Source: Deuterostichococcus epilithicus (Eukaryota; Chlorophyta; Trebouxiophyceae; Prasiolales; Stichococcaceae). From it: 64,000 nucleotides of DNA. Positions 59,101-64,000 of this stretch are shown in pieces; position 1 is the stretch's first letter; each line of letters starts with the position of its first letter. The notes beneath the pieces were generated by a model. That model saw only the letters and a list, made by a program, of their open reading frames with translations, made no database searches and was not told the origin of the DNA. The position numbers and the translations under genes are program-made. The DNA is taken from positions 2,170,001-2,234,000 of the forward strand of contig JAVTLE010000010.1 of the NCBI GenBank assembly GCA_033439295.1, read 5' to 3'.

Positions 59101-61649
59101 CAGGGGGCACGAAGCGCTGCACAGGGGTAGACCTCCAATGTGTTGCACACCAGATACGACTACCTCACGGATCCAGCAAGCGTCTGCACAGATGATGTGT
59201 CCTGCCCTGACGCACAGGCGGGTGTTGCACTTTCTAATGCTGGTGGGCTACGCAAAGCAGGTTGTTGGCTGGCCATCGCCCACAATGGCGAGGTGTGTGT
59301 GCGCTGCTTTGCAGAACGCGGGCAAGAGCAGCCTGATCAACGCGATGCGGCAGTCGGCGGGTCTCAGCAGGACGCGCAACATCACGACCGCGTCCATGCC
59401 CGGAACCACACTCGGTGCGCGCCTCCCGGCTGCACCCTGCTGCACGCGTGCCCTGCGGCCGCCGCCCTCGGGTTCTCGAGCAGCAGCAGCACCGCAAACG
59501 CCGGCCGTCTCTGCTGTCGAACCCTCGCTGGCAGCCGCTGCATGCTGTGCGCCGCGCATTGCCGTCGCCCATTGCCGTTGCCGTGTGCCGCATCCGCAGC
59601 TGCCGGCCCGAGGGCTGCCTCTGTCGGAACAAGTGAAACGCTGAGCCCTTCCATTGTACGCTGGTTCTCTTCGGCGAAACCACCTGAACAATTCGGCCGC
59701 AGGCATGCTCAAGGTGGAGGGGCTCATGCAGCAGCGCTGCGGCATGTTCGACACGCCGGGCGTGCCGCACCCGCACCAGCTGTCGGCGCACCTGGACCCC
59801 GAGGAGGTGAGCACGCAGGCGCACACACGTATCGAATGCTGTGCAGGGTTCAGGGTTCAGTCCCTGTGCGGTGGGTGTAGGGTGTCCTCGCTCGGATCTG
59901 GCTGCGGCAGCACGCACGCGCGGCCTGAAATTTTATGCGTCCGCAGACCGGGAGGGGGCGCTGCAGGGTCGAGCGCTTTTGCATAACCACACTGCAGCAG
60001 AACGGCCCGCCGGGAGGGGAGGGGGTGGCGGGGGGCATGGCTGTGCAGTAATGCGCATGCAGTGGGTGGCCATGCTGTCACAGCACCACGGCGGCGCTTG
60101 TCCAGTGCCTGGCACCATGTGCACGCTGCGCGGCGCAGCCGCCTCTGGACACTGAGCCAGTTGCACATTACGCGCAGGTGCGGCTGCTGCTGCCGCGCAA
60201 GCCGCTGCGGCCGCGCACCTTCCGCATTGGCGCCGGGCACAGTGTGCTCATCGGCGGCGTGGCGCGCTTTGATGTCGTGTCGGCGCCCGCGGCGACGATC
60301 TACCTCACCCTGTGGGCCTCCGGCGACGTGGTCACGCACTTTGGCAAGACCGAGGCCGCAGAGGAAAGGTACGCCCAGGCGGCTTTGCGCTCAAAGTATA
60401 GACATATTGTAAAGCTGGACGTCCTGCTGGCTCTTCCCACATGCCAGTTGGCTTTACAGCCAATTTGGAGGCAGAACCGGGCACCGGCCTGGCCAGGCCC
60501 TTAGCCCTGCACTCCAGCCCGGCCAGCAACAGGGCTGTTGTCATAACGGCTTTGCAGACCAAGCTGCCAGGCAGCTGTTCTGCTGTTTCGGCCAACATCT
60601 TCGGCTGCAACGACGTTCTCATGCCCACTCCGTCGTGCGCCCTACAGGCAAGCGACGCATGCGGGCAGGCGGCTCACGCCGCCGGTGGGCGACGAGAAGC
60701 GGCTCGCCCGTTTGCGGACGCAGGTGCCCACCGACGTCACGGTCGCCAGCACCACCTTCAGGGCCAGCACCACGGATGTGGCCATCGCGGGCCTGGGCTG
60801 GGTCGGCGTCGCCGCCGCTGGCGACGTGGACCTCAGGTGTGATGGTTGGGCGGCGAGGACAGGAGCCAGCAAACACTGCACCAGCATGCAGGCCTGGCGT
60901 TGGATGCACTCCTGCAACCTGCAAGGCCAGACATGGTGGCATCCCTGCCGAATGCTACACCTGTGCCCATCAACTCCTGGCCCCCAGTTTGGTGCAGTTT
61001 CCCAAAAGCAGTCACATAGCAAATCCACTTGCAAGGATCATGACGCACATCTCGCTGGCGCCGGGCAGTCGGAACACTGCCTGCATTCCTGTCTCGTTGG
61101 AGGAGGGGCAATTAAACCTGTGAGTTCGGAGATGCGCTGCAGGGTGTCGACGCTGGACTGCGCGGCAGACACGATGCGCGTCATGCTGGCGCCGGGCACT
61201 CGAAATCGAAATTGTGATTCGATTCCAACAGGAGACACACTTCTGATGCGCAAACAACTACACTTGTGAACTCGCAATCTCGTTGCAGGGTGTGGGCGCT
61301 GGACGGTGTGGCAATCACGACTCGCGACTCGTTGGCGCCGGACATGGCACCAGACCTCGAGCGGCCCGGCTTCAGCACCGACAATGCGGCGCAGCCACGG
61401 CGCAAGGCGAGCGCCGGAGGCGGCGTCCGGGCCAGCGGCGGCAGGGGCGGCGCAAGGACCGCAGGTGGCGGCAGAGCCGGCAGCGGCGGCAGCGGCAGGG
61501 GTGGCGGCGGCAGGGGTGGCTATCCCGGAAGCGGAGGCAGGGGTAGCTCTGGTGGTGGCGGCTATGGCGGCGGCGATGGCGGCAACTACAGTGGCAGGGG
61601 CAGTTATGGCGGCAGCGGCAGGGGCGGGGGAGGCGGCAGGAGAAGCTGA
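56152..61649 (+). CDS. BPG2: BPG2/YqeH-type circularly permuted GTPase, plastid
   Basis: Twelve exons: 56152-56216 (least certain), 56495-56710, 56865-57248, 57467-57598, 57892-58067, 58404-58534, 58829-58984, 59315-59414, 59703-59806, 60178-60368, 60648-60836, 61289-61649; 734 residues. Order of parts: transit-like N-terminus; zinc finger split by an acidic Ala-rich insert (HYCSGCGIKLQ ... CARCHSLTHYG); then GTPase motifs in permuted order G4 (ANKADLL), G5 (VSSVRG), G1 (GAQNAGKSSLINAM), G3 (DTPGV); then the C-terminal domain (FRIGAGHSVLIGG, HAGRRLTPPVGDE, AIAGLGWVGVA). Plant BPG2 helps mature plastid rRNA. The last ~75 residues are Gly/Arg/Ser-rich with RGG/GRG repeats, unlike the usual ending, and suggest added RNA binding. 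The intron before the last exon holds decayed copies of that exon. Confidence 0.9.
61040..61203 (+). repeat. Intronic decayed copies of BPG2 last-exon start
   Basis: A partial copy at about 61040-61070 (CTCGCTGGCGCCGGGCAGTC) and a longer one at about 61132-61203, starting from an acceptor-like GCTGCAGGGTGT. Both match the true exon start at 61289 through GGCGCCGGAC. The spacing of the shared GCGCCGG motif is about 131 and 145 nt. Confidence 0.8.
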
Positions 61650-62350
61650 CATGTCCCCCGCATGGTTGCCTTCAGCACCTGCCTGAGTTGTCTATGGGCG
61701 GGAGAGCCAACGAGCGATCCGGTGCTCTTCGTGCCAGCAGGGGGGGCTACCAGTTGGGCGTGCAGACTAGACGACCACAGTACCGGAGGGATCTGGCACG
61801 GCAGCCGGCAGCCATGGTCTGCCGAGAGGTTGCAACAGGCGCGGAAAGCACTATCAGTTGCTTAGAAGGTCTAGCACAGGTGTCTGACTCACCTGGAGCC
61901 AATGTATACCCAGCAGCAGGACATTGAGTCGCATCTGTTCTGTGATGGGTGTAGATCTAAACCTCAGGACATGAACACCGTCCGTTTTCATCCGAGATTG
62001 CTGTGCCAACAAGGAGCAGTACACATGTGCAGTCCTCAGTCGCAGCTCTGTCGCGGCGTTTTTCGTCAATAACTGTGGACCTCACGAAACGGCGTCCTGA
62101 AAACGGCACACAAAAGCGATAGCACGGCGTCGAAGGGCAGTTTCTTAGCTCATGCATGCCATTGCACGCCCGTTCTTGCTCCTGCTTACAGCCAAGAACG
62201 GCTGCTGCAAGCTTGTCCAGGCCGCCAGCGGTGTTACAGAGGCTCCACAGCTGCGTCGACAGTGACACTGGCCTTCAGTAGGCGACAAGAGCAAGTGCAT
62301 CAGCGACATCGCCACCACGCACCATTGAGATGCACATGCCTGCGTGAAGG
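61650..62350. other. Convergent 3' spacer between BPG2 and the second wall-protein gene
   Basis: No gene recognised. Contains the two 3' untranslated regions. Confidence 0.5.
62234..62238 (-). terminator. TGTAA poly(A) signal of the second wall-protein gene
   Basis: TTACA on the plus strand, 113 nt past the stop codon at 62351. Confidence 0.5.
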
Positions 62351-63026
62351 CTAGACGTTCACCGGACCAGGCACAGCAGTGCCAGAAAATGACGTACTGG
62401 CAAGGGTGATGCCTTCGGGCGGAGCCGGCATGATGAATCGTGGAATTTTGGCCAGCGGCGGAGGCTGCGGGGGCAGCGCCTGGCTCGGGGACACAGTCGG
62501 GACCACGGTGGGCGCCACGGACGGCGCTGTTGAGGGAGTCATTGTTGCCCCCGCGGGCGCAAGCGCCATTTCAGCAGCAGCTGGCTGCGACGCTGGGGCA
62601 GCAGTGGCAGAGAGTGTGGGAGCAGCAACCGGAGCCACAGAGAGGAGCGGCGTGGGCGCCAGTAACAAAGCCGATGGCGCAATTGGTGCAGTAGGGAGAA
62701 GCGCTGCAATGGTTGTGGGTGAGACCGTGGGCGCTGCGGACTGCGCAGATGTCGACGTGGCTGTTGGCAGTGCAGAGGGTGCAGGTATTGCCAACAGTGT
62801 TGGGGCGGCTGTAGGTGCGGACGTCGGTGACAATGCTGTGGGCGCGGGCGTTAAGGATGCAGTTGGTACCGCCGTAGGCGCTGCTGTGGGGATAGAGGTG
62901 AGTGCTGCTGTCGGCAAAGCAGTGGGAGCGGCTGTCGGCATTGGTGTTGGCGCTGGTGACGGAGCTGCTGACGGCGCTGCTGTAGGCTGCGCAATTGGTG
63001 CAGCAGTGGGTGTTGCTGTGGGTGCG

Positions 63027-63061
<35 letters not shown>

Positions 63062-63843
63062 TGCTGACGGCGCTGTTAAAGGTAACATAGTTGGGGCAGC
63101 AGTGGGAGCTGCAGTGGGAGCTGCTGTTGGTGCCCCAGTGGGTGACGAGGTTGGCGCGGCCGTGGCAGGAGGCGGCGGGGGCGGCGGCGGCGGGCAGGGA
63201 GGTAGCAGCCCTGAAAAACAAAGCGTTCAGCAGGGATTAGAGCCATTGATGAGTGCATTGTGCGATCCGAAATCATTGACGGACAAGAAACCTTGGCGAA
63301 CAGGTTTGACGATGTGCAGGGGACAAGTTTGTCGATGCAAGGGGCTTGAAACTGATGAGGAGCGAGGAGGCCACCAGGCGGGGGTGGCGGTGGCAGAGGC
63401 GGCGGCCTCGCAAGCCGCTGGTTGATCGGCAGAAATAGCTCAGGATTGTCGAGCAGCGGAGGGCCCCCTGACAGCTCCGGCTGCGGTGCCAAGGCAAAGA
63501 CGTACGGCACAGGAGGCGGGAAGGCCGGCGGGCGAGGCGGCGGCGGCGCTGGTGACGGCGGCGGCGGCGAAGCAGGCGGCGGAATTAGCGGCAGCGGTGG
63601 CGGCGGTGGGTTTGGCGCTGGCGGCGGCGCGGGGGCTGGCAGAAACGGGAGGGGAAACTGTTCGCCAGCCACGGTGAGTTCACCTGCATGCGCGGCGCAG
63701 AGCGCTGAATTTGCTTTCCTCAAGCACACATGTGGATAGATCAAATGCTTATCATCAAATGCCTATCCGGACACCATCGGCAAGAAGCGCTGGGGGCGTT
63801 GGAGGTGTTGGTGCCAGCAGCGGTGCAATATGCATGGTAAAAG
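62351..63843 (-). CDS. Second Pro- and APT-rich cell-wall/matrix protein (3' part; gene continues upstream)
   Basis: Three phase-matched terminal exons in strand order: 63843-63775, 63683-63375, 63210-62351. The 5' part was not found and probably lies beyond 64000. Sequence runs: PTPPTPPALLADGELTVAGE, a Pro-rich block (PAPPPAPNPPPPPLPLIPPP), PYVFALAPQPELSGGPPLLD, a second Pro block, then ~180 residues of APT/SPT-type repeats, ending FIMPAPPEGITLASTSFSG followed by about ten more residues. No transmembrane segment or GPI signal is obvious at the end. The APT linkers match those of the giant matrix protein at the other end of the window. Strong purine/pyrimidine skew makes false frames on the opposite strand. 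Function inferred only from composition. Confidence 0.75.
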
Positions 63844-64000
63844 CTGGCAATGACGTGCGAGCCTCTCTGCTGGTGGCTGTTCTGTGAAATGGCAGGTCTC
63901 CACAGCACACCCAGACACCGATACAGTCAGCAGACGATGCCAGTGCTTTTTTTGAAGCGCTTCAACGTAGTCGGAGTGGAGGGTTGCACCCATTCAGAGA
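63844..64000 (-). other. Probable intron/upstream part of the second wall-protein gene
   Basis: Sequence upstream of the first recognised exon; a donor matching phase 1 must lie further upstream. A minus-strand frame at 63763-63993 was not convincing. Confidence 0.35.

Noticed and set aside
62379-63425. Plus-strand frame of 348 codons rich in Gly-Ala-Val
   Set aside because: Complement of the APT-repeat gene on the minus strand, which has matching splice phases and a Pro-rich protein typical of walls.
1-64000. Prokaryotic contaminant or endosymbiont origin
   Set aside because: Nearly every gene is split by GT-AG introns and several are specific to green plants and algae.

Overview
This is a nuclear window from a green alga. 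It is GC-rich and very intron-dense, with exons of about 15-500 nt and introns of about 130-1100 nt. Most donors read GTGCGC or GTGAGN. Several genes are followed by TGTAA, the chlorophyte poly(A) signal. The cell wall/matrix proteins have long Pro-Ser linkers. The gene set is that of the green plant lineage: an MBD9-type chromatin protein, a plastid BPG2-type GTPase, a DUF4079 plastid membrane protein and a gamma-carbonic-anhydrase-like protein. Telomere-like TTTAGGG motifs inside introns fit a trebouxiophyte (Chlorella-like) alga better than Chlamydomonas. That placement is inference. No bacterial operons, tRNAs, CRISPR arrays or recognisable transposon genes were seen.

Layout, all gene models built by matching splice sites and reading phase by eye: (1) 793-20124 (+), a giant modular extracellular matrix protein of roughly 5,000 residues in about 20 exons. 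It has a signal peptide, an unrecognised N-terminal domain, Cys-rich segments, 11 beta-sandwich modules (six in a near-identical 966-bp tandem array), PPSPPP then APT-type linkers, a fibro-slime domain, more Cys-rich repeats and an acidic/basic tail. (2) 21819-23497 (-), ICln of the methylosome. (3) 24415-26985 (+), a DUF4079 plastid membrane protein with a 15-nt microexon. (4) 28041-31105 (-), a mitochondrial carrier. (5) 31604-32739 (-), a small unknown membrane-anchored protein. (6) 33237-52691 (+), an MBD9-like chromatin protein in 37 exons. (7) 53487-55650 (-), a gamma-CA-like protein. (8) 56152-61649 (+), a BPG2/YqeH circularly permuted GTPase. (9) 62351-past 64000 (-), the 3' part of a second Pro/APT-rich wall protein. 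Strands mostly alternate, giving convergent 3' ends and three divergent promoter spacers of about 0.5-0.9 kb.

The most unusual signal is in the introns. At least six introns hold decayed direct copies of the 5' part of the exon that follows them, often including its acceptor. Several introns carry telomere-like CCCTAAA/TTTAGGG runs. One MBD9 intron holds a ~150-bp fold-back whose two arms encode the same peptide on opposite strands. Together these suggest introns growing by local duplication and break repair. The second point of interest is the matrix gene: its array copies carry an N at the same place in every copy and differ mainly by one-base changes in C-runs, so copy number and reading frame there are partly assembly artefacts.
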